Origin: Actinokineospora auranticolor
GTDB taxonomy: Bacteria > Actinomycetota > Actinomycetes > Mycobacteriales > Pseudonocardiaceae
Direction: 5' to 3'
Assembly (NCBI RefSeq): GCF_002934265.1
Contig: NZ_PTIX01000026.1
Location: 1 to 64,000, forward strand
Length of the DNA stretch: 64,000 bases
Below, piece by piece: positions 30,911-39,906 of this stretch. The notes beneath the pieces are model-generated. The model worked only from the letters and a program-made list of their open reading frames with translations. It did not search any database and had not been told where the DNA came from. Position numbers and translations under genes: made by a program. Each line of letters opens with the position of its first letter. Positions within the stretch are counted from its first letter, which is position 1.

Positions 30911-33154
30911 GTGTCCGCTTCCCCGATCACCGCGACGACCGCGGTCACCAGCCCCACCGTGCTCATCACCGGCGTGCACAGCGGCCCCAACCCGTCACCC
31001 GGCCTCGGCCTGGCCCGATCCCTGCGGCGGGCCTGGCCGGGGCTGCGGCTGGAGGCCGTGGACTACTCGCCGCGGGCCACCGGGCTCAGCGCGCCGGAGT
31101 TCGACCGCGCGCACGTCCACCCCGACTGGCACGGCGCCGACCTCGACGCCCAGTGCGCGGCGCTGGTGTCGATGGTCGAGTCCACCGGCGGCGTGCTGGT
31201 GCCCGGCCTGGACCTGGAGGCCGAACTGCTCGCCGCCCGCCACCCCGGGCACCCCGGCGTGCTGGCGCCGCCGCCCGCGGCGTTCGCGCTGGTGGCCAAG
31301 CCCGCCGAGCGCGCCGCGGAGGTACTGGGGCTCGCCGTGCCGGAGCACCGCCGGGTCGAGGGCATCGAGGACGCCGCCGACTTCGCCGCCGCGCACGGCT
31401 GGCGGGTCTGGGTCAAGGGACCGCGGCACGACGCGGTGCCCGTGACCACGCTGCCGGAGCTGGCCACCGCGCTGCACCGCGTCCGCGCCACCTGGGGCGG
31501 TCCGGCCCTGGCGCAGCGGCACGTCGACGGCGTCGAGGAGTCGATCGTGTTCGCCGCGCTCGACGGCGAGCTGCTCGGCGCGTGCGCGATGCGCAAGACG
31601 ATGCTCACCGCCGAGGGCAAGACCTGGGCGGGCACCGTCGAACCGGTCCGGGGCGGGCGGCTGGCGGAGTTCGTCCGGGTGACCCGCTGGACCGGGGGCG
31701 GCGAGGTCGAGGTGATCCGCGAGGCCCGCACGGGGGAGCGGTACCTGCTGGAGGTGAACCCCCGCTTCCCGGCCTGGGTGCACGGCGCCACGCTCACCGG
31801 CCCGAACCTGCCCGCCCGGCTCGTCACCGCCGCCACCGGCCTGCCCCCGCACCTGCCGGAACGCGCGGAGGCGGACGGGTTCGTCCGGGTCGTCGAGGAG
31901 ATCCCCGCCGACCCGCTGCCCGCTCCCGAGCACCGCGCGTTCCCCGGGTCGGCCGCCGCCAAGCACCCGTCGGCGATGCCCGCGCTGTCCCGGCGCCTGG
32001 CGCCCGCGCGCCCCCGGCCCGCACCGGGTGAGCCGGACGCGGCGCTGGCGCGCGACGTCGCCGCCGCGCTGCCCGTGCCGCCGGGGGAGTCGCCGTGCCG
32101 GGTGCTGCTGCGCGGCGCCCTGGAAAGCGGGCTCGACCTGCTGGGCGGGGTGTGCCGGGACGTGGCGGTGGCGACGGGGGTGGCCACCCGGTTCGCCTAC
32201 TCGGTCAAGACCAACCCCGACCGCCGGGTGCTCGGCGCCGTGCAGCGCCGCGGCGCGATGGCGGAGACGGTGTCGCTGTCCGAGGTCCGCGCCTGCCTCG
32301 ACGCCGGGTTCACCGGCGACCGGGTGGTCCTCGGCGGTCCCGCCAAGTGGTGGCGCCACGACGGCGCGCCGGTCGACGTCGGTGCCCTGTTCTGCGACTC
32401 GGTGTCCGATTTCGAGCGCACGGTCGCCGTGGTCGAGCAGGGCTTGGCGCACACCGACATCCTGGGTCTACGCCTGTCGACGATCGGCGTCCCCACCCGC
32501 TTCGGCATCGACCTCAGCCACCCGCCGACCGCGCGCGCCGTGGCGAAAGCCCTGCGCACCGCGGGGATCCGGCGGATCGGCCTGCACTTCCACCACGCCG
32601 CCAGCCGGATCGGCGCGGTCGCCTGGCTGCGCGAGTTCACCGACGCCATCTCCGCCGCGGCCGACCTCTGCGCGCGCACCGGGGTCCGCGTGCGCTGCGT
32701 CGACCTCGGCGGCGGCTGGCGCCCGGGGACCTCGCGCGCCGAACTGGCCGGTGTGCTGACCAGGGCCGTGCGGGTCGCCACCCGGGCGCTGGGGCGGCCG
32801 GAGCAGGTGCTGTTCGAGCCGGGCAAGGTGTTGGCGCAGCCCGCGATGGCGGTGTTCAGCACGGTGCTGGACGTGCGCGACGGGCCCGACGGCCGGGCCG
32901 CCGTGGTCGACGCGTCGGTGGCCGAACTGCCCGACTGGGCGGGCCACCCGCACCGCGTGCTGTGGCGGCGGCCCGGCGCGGACTGGCGCGTCCTGGGACC
33001 GGGCGACGAGGCCGTGCTCGGTCGGCTGTGCATGGAGCACGACCGCCCGCGCGACGGCTTGGCCCTGCCCGCCGACCTGGCCGCGGGTGACCACCTGCTG
33101 TTCCTCGACGCGGGCGCCTACGACGCGAGCATGAGCTACCGCTTCGGCACCTGA
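30911..33154 (+). CDS. Fusion of an ATP-grasp ligase and a fold-III PLP amino acid decarboxylase
   Basis: A 747-aa bifunctional protein. Residues 12 to about 330 resemble carbamoyl-phosphate-synthase/PylC-type ATP-grasp enzymes (VLITGVHSGPNPSPGLGLARSL, then RYLLEVNPRFPAWVHGA with the metal-binding E-x-N). Residues about 380-747 are LysA/ornithine-decarboxylase-like: PLP Lys in RFAYSVKTNPDRRVL, HFHHAAS, phosphate-binding FEPGKVLAQPA, catalytic Cys in LGRLCMEHDRPRD, and the final AGAYDASMSYRFG. ATP-dependent activation of a carboxylate and decarboxylation are thus joined in one chain, as in the separate butirosin proteins BtrJ/BtrK. Product unknown. Confidence 0.85.
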   Translation: MSASPITATTAVTSPTVLITGVHSGPNPSPGLGLARSLRRAWPGLRLEAVDYSPRATGLSAPEFDRAHVHPDWHGADLDAQCAALVSMVESTGGVLVPGLDLEAELLAARHPGHPGVLAPPPAAFALVAKPAERAAEVLGLAVPEHRRVEGIEDAADFAAAHGWRVWVKGPRHDAVPVTTLPELATALHRVRATWGGPALAQRHVDGVEESIVFAALDGELLGACAMRKTMLTAEGKTWAGTVEPVRGGRLAEFVRVTRWTGGGEVEVIREARTGERYLLEVNPRFPAWVHGATLTGPNLPARLVTAATGLPPHLPERAEADGFVRVVEEIPADPLPAPEHRAFPGSAAAKHPSAMPALSRRLAPARPRPAPGEPDAALARDVAAALPVPPGESPCRVLLRGALESGLDLLGGVCRDVAVATGVATRFAYSVKTNPDRRVLGAVQRRGAMAETVSLSEVRACLDAGFTGDRVVLGGPAKWWRHDGAPVDVGALFCDSVSDFERTVAVVEQGLAHTDILGLRLSTIGVPTRFGIDLSHPPTARAVAKALRTAGIRRIGLHFHHAASRIGAVAWLREFTDAISAAADLCARTGVRVRCVDLGGGWRPGTSRAELAGVLTRAVRVATRALGRPEQVLFEPGKVLAQPAMAVFSTVLDVRDGPDGRAAVVDASVAELPDWAGHPHRVLWRRPGADWRVLGPGDEAVLGRLCMEHDRPRDGLALPADLAAGDHLLFLDAGAYDASMSYRFGT

Positions 33155-33253
33155 CTCCGGCGACCGTCCGGTTCGGACGCGACGTCATCGGTGGCAGAAA
33201 AGGTGGGAAACGCGTCATTGCGCCACTCCCGCGCGCGCCACCAGCATGGAGCC

Positions 33254-34240
33254 ATGCGCACGGTGCTGGTTCTGCTCTTCGAAGGTGTCCAGGGCCTGGA
33301 CGCGACCGGCCCGATGGACGTCTTCGCGGGCGCCAACACCCGCCTGGAGCGCACCGGTCACGCCCCCGGCTACGACGTGGTCACCGCGAGCCTGGGCGGT
33401 ATGCCGGTCACGGCGGCGAACGGGCTGCGCCTGCTGCCCGACCGAGACCTCGCCATCGCGCCGCGCCCCGACGTGCTGGTCGTCCCCGGCGGCATCATCC
33501 CCGACCCGGAGCACTCCGACGAGCACGCGCGCCTGATCCGCTGGCTGGCCGCGCACGCGCCCGGCGTACCGCGCCTCGTGTCGGTGTGCACGGGCGCGTT
33601 CCTGCTCGCCGACGCGGGTCTGCTGGCGGGCCGCCGGGCCACCACCCACTGGGCCTACTGCGCCCAGCTCGCCCGACGGCACCCCGACATCGCCGTCGAC
33701 CCCGAGCCGATCTTCGTGCGGGACGGGCACGTGGCCACCTCGGCGGGCGTCACCGCGGGCATCGACCTGGCGCTCGCGCTGGTCGAGGACGACCACGGCC
33801 GCGACGTCGCGCTCGCCATCGCCCGCCACCTCGTGGTCTTCCTGCGCCGACCCGGCGACCAGGCCCAGTTCAGCGCGCACCTGGCCGCGCAGGTCGCCAC
33901 CCGGCAGCCGCTGCGCGAGCTGCAGAGCTGGATCGCCGAGCACCCGGACGCGGACCTGTCGGTGCCCGCGCTGGCCGGGCGGTGCGGGCTCTCGCCCCGG
34001 CACTTCGCGCGGGCGTTCGCCAGGGAGGTCGGCGTGGCCCCGGGCCGCTACGTCGACCAGGTGCGGCTGGAGGCGGCCCGGCTCCGGTTGCAGGACAGCG
34101 CCGACAGCGTCGAACGGGTGGCGCGGGCGTGCGGGTACGGCAGCACCGAAGCCATGCGGCGCGCGTTCCAGCGCGCGCTGTCGGTCGGACCGGCGGAGTA
34201 CCGGCGCCGGTTCACGTCCACTGTGGAGGTCACGGGATGA
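33254..34240 (+). CDS. GlxA family AraC-type transcriptional regulator
   Basis: A 328-aa regulator. An N-terminal DJ-1/PfpI-like sensor domain (LLFEGVQGLDATGPMDVFAGAN, VLVVPGG, SVCTGAFLLADAGLLAGRRATTHW) is joined to a C-terminal AraC HTH (LSVPALAGRCGLSPRHFARAFAREVGVAPGRYV, then VERVARACGYGSTEAMRRAFQRAL). ATG 33254 starts the sensor domain. Its stop overlaps the ATG of a free-standing DJ-1 protein (ATGA), so it probably regulates that gene. Confidence 0.92.
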   Translation: MRTVLVLLFEGVQGLDATGPMDVFAGANTRLERTGHAPGYDVVTASLGGMPVTAANGLRLLPDRDLAIAPRPDVLVVPGGIIPDPEHSDEHARLIRWLAAHAPGVPRLVSVCTGAFLLADAGLLAGRRATTHWAYCAQLARRHPDIAVDPEPIFVRDGHVATSAGVTAGIDLALALVEDDHGRDVALAIARHLVVFLRRPGDQAQFSAHLAAQVATRQPLRELQSWIAEHPDADLSVPALAGRCGLSPRHFARAFAREVGVAPGRYVDQVRLEAARLRLQDSADSVERVARACGYGSTEAMRRAFQRALSVGPAEYRRRFTSTVEVTG

Positions 34241-34875
34241 GGATCGCGATCCTGCTCTTCGAACGCTTCACCGCGTTGGACGCGGTGGGTCCCTACGAGA
34301 TCCTGGCGCACGCACCGGGCAACGAGGTGGTGTTCGTCGCCGAACGGGAAGGGCCGGTGGTCGCCGACTCCGGCAGCCTGCGCCTGGTGGCCGAGTCGAC
34401 CCTGGACCAGGTGCCCGACCCGGACATGCTGCTGGTGCCCGGCGGACCCGGGCAGGAGGAACACATGACAGATGGCCCTATCCACGAGTGGCTGCGGCAG
34501 GCCGACGAATCCACCGCGTGGACCACCTCGGTGTGCACCGGATCGCTGATCCTGGCCGCCGCGGGTCTGCTGACCGGACGCAAGGCCACCTCGCATTGGG
34601 CGCTGGCACACCGACTTCCGGAGTACGGGGCCACCCAGGTGGACGAACGCGTGGTGTTCGATGGGAAGTACGTCACCGCCGCGGGTGTATCCGCCGGTAT
34701 CGATATGGGTCTGGCGCTGCTCGACCGGATCGCCGGACCCCTTGTGGCGCAGACGATGCAGCTCGTGCACGAGTACGACCCGCAGCCACCGCACAACACC
34801 GGTTCCCCGCGCACGGCGCCGCCGGAACTGGTCGAACACGTGCGCGGCCGGTTGCTGAAGTCCTTTTCCGGCTAG
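34237..34875 (+). CDS. DJ-1/PfpI family protein (isocyanide hydratase-like)
   Basis: A 212-aa single-domain protein. The nucleophile-elbow Cys is in TTSVCTGSLILAAAGLLTGRKATSHWA, and LLFERFTALDAVGPYEILA and MLLVPGGPG are the family's N-terminal strands. GVSAGIDMGLALLDRIAGP follows. Members include isonitrile hydratases and glyoxalases. Translationally coupled to a GlxA regulator whose sensor domain is homologous to it. Actual substrate unknown. Confidence 0.88.
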   Translation: MRIAILLFERFTALDAVGPYEILAHAPGNEVVFVAEREGPVVADSGSLRLVAESTLDQVPDPDMLLVPGGPGQEEHMTDGPIHEWLRQADESTAWTTSVCTGSLILAAAGLLTGRKATSHWALAHRLPEYGATQVDERVVFDGKYVTAAGVSAGIDMGLALLDRIAGPLVAQTMQLVHEYDPQPPHNTGSPRTAPPELVEHVRGRLLKSFSG

Positions 34876-34903
34876 GGATTCCGCGCGTTCGCACACCGGG
34901 GGT

Positions 34904-34945
34904 ACGGCCGCCCGGACCTGGGAATTCCCGGATCCGGGCGGCCGT
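34904..34945 (+). terminator. Hairpin terminator after the DJ-1 gene
   Basis: Perfect 13-bp stem (34904-34916 with 34933-34945), with the inner palindrome GGGAATTCCC in the loop. It lies about 30 bp past the stop and is followed by a weak TTTCCCTT run. Confidence 0.75.
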
Positions 34946-35151
34946 TGCGCGCTTTCCCTTGCGTGTGCGTCTGTCCAGTCTGTCACCAGTTGTCTCGGAT
35001 CGATCACTCCGCGATCACGCGCCGGTCGCGGCTTAGGCCGTTCGGAGGTACCTGCCCCCGGCGGCTTCTTCTAGCGTTGCCCGCGTTCGACGGCGCGCGC
35101 GCCGCGCCACCGCGGCGGGTCCAGGCCGCGGTAGGGGAAAACATCTGGGAT

Positions 35152-35183
35152 GCGAGGGTGGTTTATGCCCAGACCACCCTCGC
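35152..35183 (+). other. 11-bp hairpin in the intergenic region before the GDSL gene
   Basis: GCGAGGGTGGT and ACCACCCTCGC pair perfectly around a 10-nt loop. The wider gap 34946-35430 has no supportable gene. The hairpin could be an attenuator or a leader element for the secreted hydrolase. Confidence 0.5.
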
Positions 35184-35430
35184 ACCACCCCCTCCCGAAT
35201 GCGCATTCCGCGGCCTCGCGGAAATGAATGCCACCGCCGTGGTGGAAATAGCCGCGGTGTCGAACGCTGACCGTGACCGACCTGCACGAACGGCTGAGCC
35301 GCGGCGGATTCCGGTGTGAACCACCGGCTTCACCGGGCCGGGTGAGTCCACTGGCGCGGTTGCCGGGGGCGACGGTACGACTCATCCGGAACTTCTCTGT
35401 TCCGCCCACCTCGCCCGGAGGAGCCAGCTC

Positions 35431-36411
35431 ATGCGCCGTGCCCGAGTTCCCGCGTTGGTCGCCGTCGTCTGCACGGCGTTGGGCGCGCTCGCCGCGCCCG
35501 CCGCGGCGGAGTCCGCGGACGTCATCCAGTGGGTCGCGATGGGCGATTCCTACGCCGCGGGCGTGATCCCGGCCGCCGGGGTGGAGGTCACCGGCGGCGG
35601 CCAGCGCGACGGGTGCGCGCGCACCGCCGGGTCGTATCCCGAGGTGCTGCGCACGCGCCTGGGCGACGCCATCGACCTGACCAACGTCAGCTGCGGCGGC
35701 GCCACCATCGCCGAGGTCGTCTCCGATCCGCAGTCCCCCAACGGGTACAACCTGCCGTTCTTCGAGGTCTACGACCCCGGCTACCCGTTCTCCCCGGTCG
35801 ATCCCCAGGTGTCGGCGATCCCGGAGAGCGCGAACGTGGTCAGCGTGCAGGTCGGCGGCAACACCCTCGGCTTCGCCGAGCTGATCTACGTCTGCCTGCA
35901 GCTGGGTTCGTCGGCGGACAAGGACACCGACCACCCGTGCGCGGACTACTTCACCAGCGGCGGCGACGGCGTGCCGACGATCACCGAGCGGCTCACCGAG
36001 GTGAGCAGGCAGTACGGCGAGATGCTGGGCACCATCCAGGCCGTCGCGCCCAACGCCAAGGTGCTCGCCCTCGGCTACCCGGCGATCATCCCGGAGGACC
36101 CGTCGACCTGCGCCTACGGCTTCGACGCGGCGGGTCTGCGCAACTTCGCGACCGCCACCTACCCGGACCTGGACTTCCTGCGCACCGAGGTGCTGGAGCG
36201 GTTCAACGCCACCATCGCCCAGCAGGCCGCCACGCACAACGTCACCTACGTCGACGTCTACACCCCGACCGTCGGCCACGACGTGTGCTCGTCCGACAAG
36301 TGGATCGAGGGCCTGGCCGACCGCTCCGGCGGCTGGGCGCTGGTGCACCCGAACGCCGCGGGCCACGCCCGGATCGCCGACCTGCTGGAGGCCGCGGTCG
36401 GTCTCGGCTGA
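35431..36411 (+). CDS. Secreted SGNH/GDSL family hydrolase
   Basis: A 326-aa exported esterase/lipase. Signal peptide residues 1-26 (RRARVP, hydrophobic core, cleavage after APAAA). Block I WVAMGDSYAAG (nucleophile Ser), block II SCGGATIAEV, block III QVGGNTLGF (GGNT instead of GGND), block V WALVHPNAAGHARIADLL with the catalytic His. Six Cys outside the signal peptide suggest disulfides, as in Streptomyces GDSL lipases. GGAGGAGCC precedes the ATG. It stands alone with about 550 bp of non-coding DNA upstream. Confidence 0.93.
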   Translation: MRRARVPALVAVVCTALGALAAPAAAESADVIQWVAMGDSYAAGVIPAAGVEVTGGGQRDGCARTAGSYPEVLRTRLGDAIDLTNVSCGGATIAEVVSDPQSPNGYNLPFFEVYDPGYPFSPVDPQVSAIPESANVVSVQVGGNTLGFAELIYVCLQLGSSADKDTDHPCADYFTSGGDGVPTITERLTEVSRQYGEMLGTIQAVAPNAKVLALGYPAIIPEDPSTCAYGFDAAGLRNFATATYPDLDFLRTEVLERFNATIAQQAATHNVTYVDVYTPTVGHDVCSSDKWIEGLADRSGGWALVHPNAAGHARIADLLEAAVGLG

Positions 36412-36499
36412 GGTACCCGTCCGGCCCAACCGGGGTTGACCTGGCCCGGCGCGCGCCCGAATCCTTGACCCGGTGTCCGTCGGCGAGAGGGGTGAACGG

Positions 36500-37525
36500 G
36501 TGCGCGCCGTGGTGTTCGAGCAGTTCGGGCAGGACCCCAAGGTGGAAACCGTGCCGGACCCCGCGCCGTCCACCGGGGGCGTGGTGATCCGGGTGGCGGC
36601 GACGGGCCTGTGCCGCAGCGACTGGCACGGGTGGATAGGTCACGACCCGGACATCCGCCTGCCGCACGTGCCGGGGCACGAGCTGGCGGGCACCATCGCC
36701 GCGGTGGGCCCGGGCGTCACCAGGTGGCGGGAGGGCGACCGGGTCACGGTGCCGTTCGTGTGCGCCTGCGGTCGCTGCCCCGCCTGCGCGGCGGGCGACC
36801 AGCAGGTCTGCGAGCGCCAGACCCAGCCGGGTTTCACGCACTGGGGTTCCTTCGCCGAGTACGTGGCGGTGGAGGACGCGGAGGTGAACCTGGTCGGCCT
36901 GGCGGCCGACATCCCCTTCGCCACGGCGGCGGGCCTGGGCTGCCGGGTGGCCACCGCGTTCCGGGCGGTCCTCGCCCAGGGCCGGGTGGCGGCGGGGGAG
37001 TGGGTCGCCGTGCACGGCTGCGGCGGTGTCGGCCTGTCGTCGGTGGCCGTCGCGATCGCCGCGGGCGCCCGGGTGGTTGCCGTCGACATCTCGCAGACCG
37101 CGCTGGACCTCGCGGCGGGTCTGGGCGCGGTCTGCCTGAACCCGGTGACCACAGTGGACATCCCGGCGGCGGTCCGGGACCTGACGGGCGGCGGCGCGCA
37201 CGTGTCCCTCGACTGCCTCGGCAGCCCGGCGACGTGCGCCGCCTCGATCCTGTCCCTGCGGCGGCGCGGTCGGCACGTCCAGGTCGGGCTGCTGCCGAAG
37301 GACCCACTGGTCCCGATGGCCAGGGTGATCGCGTACGAGCTGTCGGTGCTGGGCAGCCACGGCATGCCCGCCCACGCCTACCCCGAGATGATGGCGATGG
37401 TCAGCGCGGGCACCCTGCGTCCGGCCGACCTCATCACCCGCACCATCGCACTGGACGACGCGCCCAACGCCCTGACGGCCATGGGCAACGCCCCGGGCAC
37501 CGGCGTCACCATGATCACCCCGTAG
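36500..37525 (+). CDS. Zinc-dependent alcohol dehydrogenase
   Basis: A 341-aa medium-chain dehydrogenase. Catalytic Zn ligands are in [10 protein letters not shown] and VPGHELAG; the structural Zn is held by the four-Cys cluster [17 protein letters not shown]. The nucleotide-binding motif is [26 protein letters not shown]. Start set at GTG 36500, with GAGAGGGGTGA upstream, because [10 protein letters not shown] is the usual N-terminus. Substrate unknown. Monocistronic, with a short repeat-rich gap to the next, convergent gene. Confidence 0.92.
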   Translation: MRAVVFEQFGQDPKVETVPDPAPSTGGVVIRVAATGLCRSDWHGWIGHDPDIRLPHVPGHELAGTIAAVGPGVTRWREGDRVTVPFVCACGRCPACAAGDQQVCERQTQPGFTHWGSFAEYVAVEDAEVNLVGLAADIPFATAAGLGCRVATAFRAVLAQGRVAAGEWVAVHGCGGVGLSSVAVAIAAGARVVAVDISQTALDLAAGLGAVCLNPVTTVDIPAAVRDLTGGGAHVSLDCLGSPATCAASILSLRRRGRHVQVGLLPKDPLVPMARVIAYELSVLGSHGMPAHAYPEMMAMVSAGTLRPADLITRTIALDDAPNALTAMGNAPGTGVTMITP

Positions 37526-37608
37526 CCGTCCCGACCCGGTCCGATCGACCCGGCCGGGCTTGATCGACCCGGCCCGGGCCCACTCGGCCCTGGTCGAACC
37601 GACCCCGA

Positions 37609-38490
37609 TCACCCAAGCCGGTCCCGGAGAAACGCGACGCTCTCCGCGACCAGCGGCCCGACGTCGCGCACCCCCATGAAGATGTGGTCCGCGCCCGGTA
37701 CCGAGTGCAGCTCCACCTCCGTCCCCGAATCCCGCAGCCGATCCGCCAGCACCTCGCTCTGCGAGTGCGGCACGATCGTGTCGGCCAGCCCGTGGATCAG
37801 CAGGAACGGCGGTCCCACCCGATCCGCGTACGCCACCGGACTGGCCGCCAACGCCAACTCCGGCCACTCCTCCTCCGACCCGCCCACCAACTGCCGCTCG
37901 GGAACCGGCCGACCGGGCGGCGCCGGTCGGTCCAGCTTCCCCATCGCGGGCAGGTCGGACACGCCGTACCAATCCACGACCGCCGAAACCGTGCTGTCCT
38001 CACCCGGCACGCCTTCCGTGCCCTCCAACCGGCCCGGCCCCGTCAACGCCAGCAACGCGGCCAAGTGCCCGCCCGCCGACTCGCCCCACACGCCGATCCG
38101 GCTCCCGTCCACCCCGAACGGGTCCGCGAAGCGCCGTAGGTACCGCACCGCCGCCTTCACGTCGTGCAGCTGGGCCGGGAAGTGGGCTTCGCGCGAGTGC
38201 CGGTAGTCCACCGTCGCCACGGCGAGCCCGGCCGCCAACAACCCGCCGAACAGCTGCTGCTCCGTCACGGTCGGCGGCGGGAACCGCCGGTCGCCCTCCA
38301 GCCACGCGCCACCGTGGATCCACACCACCACCGGCGGCGGCGTGTCGGCGGCGGGCACGTGCAGGTCGAGCAGGACCGGCCGGTACCCCGGTGTCCGCGC
38401 GTAGGTCAGCCCTTCGAAGTGGCTGGTGCCGGTCTCGCCCCGGCGGGCGCGGGTGGGCGGGACGTAGGGCGGGGGCCAGGTCAGGTCCAT
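37609..38490 (-). CDS. Alpha/beta hydrolase (esterase, BD-FAE/HSL-like)
   Basis: A 293-aa cytoplasmic esterase. Oxyanion motif VVVWIHGGAWLEGD, nucleophile in GVWGESAGGHLAALLAL (GESAGG), Asp region FLLIHGLADTIVPHSQSEVLADRL and His in PGADHIFMG. Divergent from a TetR regulator; the 112-bp space between them holds a candidate operator, so it is likely the TetR target. Confidence 0.88.
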   Translation of the reverse strand: MDLTWPPPYVPPTRARRGETGTSHFEGLTYARTPGYRPVLLDLHVPAADTPPPVVVWIHGGAWLEGDRRFPPPTVTEQQLFGGLLAAGLAVATVDYRHSREAHFPAQLHDVKAAVRYLRRFADPFGVDGSRIGVWGESAGGHLAALLALTGPGRLEGTEGVPGEDSTVSAVVDWYGVSDLPAMGKLDRPAPPGRPVPERQLVGGSEEEWPELALAASPVAYADRVGPPFLLIHGLADTIVPHSQSEVLADRLRDSGTEVELHSVPGADHIFMGVRDVGPLVAESVAFLRDRLG

Positions 38491-38538
38491 CGGAAGAACT
38501 CCTTGCCTTGGCGTCGAGGTGGCCTACAGTAGAAAAAC

Positions 38539-38550
38539 GACCGAGCGATC
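38539..38550. promoter_or_regulatory. Candidate TetR operator between the esterase and tetR
   Basis: GACCGAGCGATC is an imperfect inverted repeat (8 of 12 positions symmetric) inside cgaccgagcgatcagtagg, in the short divergent intergenic region. It resembles operators of actinobacterial TetR proteins. Confidence 0.4.
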
Positions 38551-38602
38551 AGTAGGTTTGTTATGTCTACGTTATCTTTCACTCTCCGGTTAGGCTGCCG
38601 AC

Positions 38603-39202
38603 GTGGGTGCACGCGCTCGTCGGGGGGACGCTCGACGCGATCGGATCATCGCCGTCGCGTTCCAGGAGTTCGCGGCCAACGGGTACCGCGGCGCCTCCCT
38701 CGCGCGCATCGCGGAGGGCGCCGGGCTGACCCAGGCCGGGCTGCTGCACCACTTCAAGGGCAAGGCGGACCTGCTCATCGAGGTTCTGCGGGAACGCGAC
38801 GAACGGGATGGTGCCAGGGTCGGCATCGATCTCGAAGGGGTCACGCCGTGGCGGCGGGTCCTCGACGACCTGCGCGCCCTGGTCGAGTACAACTCCCGCG
38901 CCCCTGGGCTGGTCCAGCTGTTCACCGTGCTCAACGGGGAGGCGGTGACCGACGACCACCCGGCCCGGGAGTGGGCGCGCGAGCGCTACCGGCGGTTGGT
39001 CGACCACGCCGACCGCTCGTTCAAGGCCGGGGTCGAGGCGGGCGAACTGCGTCCCGACCTGGACACCCTCGCCTGCGCGCAACGCCTCTTCGCCGTCATG
39101 GACGGCCTCCAGCAGCAGTGGCTGCTCGACCTGGAACGCGTGGACATGCCGCACGCCTTCGGGCAGTTCCTGGCCGAGGTGGAGCGCTCGATCACGGCCT
39201 GA
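38603..39202 (+). CDS. TetR/AcrR family transcriptional regulator
   Basis: A 199-aa repressor. The N-terminal HTH reads RRDRIIAVAFQEFAANGYRGASLARIAEGAGLTQAGLLHHFKGKADLL, and the remainder is an all-alpha ligand-binding domain with LLDLERVDMPHAFGQFLAE at the end. Divergent from the esterase, which it probably controls. GTG start. Confidence 0.92.
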   Translation: MGARARRGDARRDRIIAVAFQEFAANGYRGASLARIAEGAGLTQAGLLHHFKGKADLLIEVLRERDERDGARVGIDLEGVTPWRRVLDDLRALVEYNSRAPGLVQLFTVLNGEAVTDDHPAREWARERYRRLVDHADRSFKAGVEAGELRPDLDTLACAQRLFAVMDGLQQQWLLDLERVDMPHAFGQFLAEVERSITA

Positions 39203-39221
39203 TCCCGCTGTTGAGCGGCTC

Positions 39222-39257
39222 TTGCGCCGCTTGTCCACGGCTTGTATACATCTCGGC
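39222..39257 (+). promoter_or_regulatory. Promoter and operator for the gntR operon
   Basis: TTGCGC (39222-39227), 17-nt spacer, TATACA (39245-39250), predicting a start within a few bases of the ATG at 39259 and so a near-leaderless mRNA. TTGTATACA (39242-39250), a symmetric FadR/FCD-type GntR site, overlaps the -10, fitting autorepression. Confidence 0.6.
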
Positions 39258-39258
39258 T

Positions 39259-39906
39259 ATGAGTGGTTCACGAGCGTCCGCGCAGGACACGACCTACGAC
39301 TGGCTCAAGCGGCACATCGCCACGCTGCCGCGCGACGACGGCACGTTCCTCACCGAGTCGGGCGTCGCCGAGGCGGCGGGCACGTCGCGGACCCCGGTGC
39401 GCGAAGCCCTGCTGCGGCTGGAGGCCGAGGGCTTCTTGCGGATCCTGCCCAAGAAGGGCGCGTTCGTGCCGCCGATCTCCGACGCCGAGGTGCGGGCGGT
39501 GATGCAGGCCCGCGAGCTGATCGAGGACTGGGCCGTGCGCCGGGCGGCGGAGGCGCCCGAGGGACTGGTGGAGGAACTGGAGGCGCTGGTGGCCGAGCAG
39601 GAAGCGCTGGTCGGCGACCCGGTCGGCTTCATCGACCGCGACCGCGCGTTCCACCGGACGATCGTGGGCGCGGCGGGCAACCCGGTCCTGGGCGAGTTCT
39701 ACGAAACCCTGCGCGAACGCCAGGTGCGCATGGGTCTGCGCGCGGTCACCGGCAACGCGGGCCGCTTCCGCACGGTCCTCGACGAACACGCCACCATCGT
39801 CACCGCGCTGCGCACCGGCGATCCCGAGCACGCCGCCGCCGCGCTCGCCGAACACCTGTCGAGCACGATGACGGCTCTGGGCCTACCTTCCGGCGCTCAG
39901 GCATGA
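39259..39906 (+). CDS. GntR family regulator (FadR/FCD subfamily)
   Basis: A 215-aa regulator. The winged helix is DTTYDWLKRHIATLPRDDGTFLTESGVAEAAGTSRTPVREALLRLEAEGFLRILPKKGAFV, followed by an all-helical FCD ligand domain (DRDRAFHRTIVGAAGNPVL, with metal-ligand-like D, H and a late DEHATIVTALRTGDPEHAAAALAEHL). First gene of a six-gene operon with ATGA/GTGA overlaps throughout, which it probably autoregulates. Confidence 0.93.
   Translation: MSGSRASAQDTTYDWLKRHIATLPRDDGTFLTESGVAEAAGTSRTPVREALLRLEAEGFLRILPKKGAFVPPISDAEVRAVMQARELIEDWAVRRAAEAPEGLVEELEALVAEQEALVGDPVGFIDRDRAFHRTIVGAAGNPVLGEFYETLRERQVRMGLRAVTGNAGRFRTVLDEHATIVTALRTGDPEHAAAALAEHLSSTMTALGLPSGAQA

Noticed and set aside
37540-37580. 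Short direct repeat (gatcgacccggcc) before the esterase gene end
   Set aside because: Only two imperfect units in a compositionally biased gap between convergent genes; no function can be argued.
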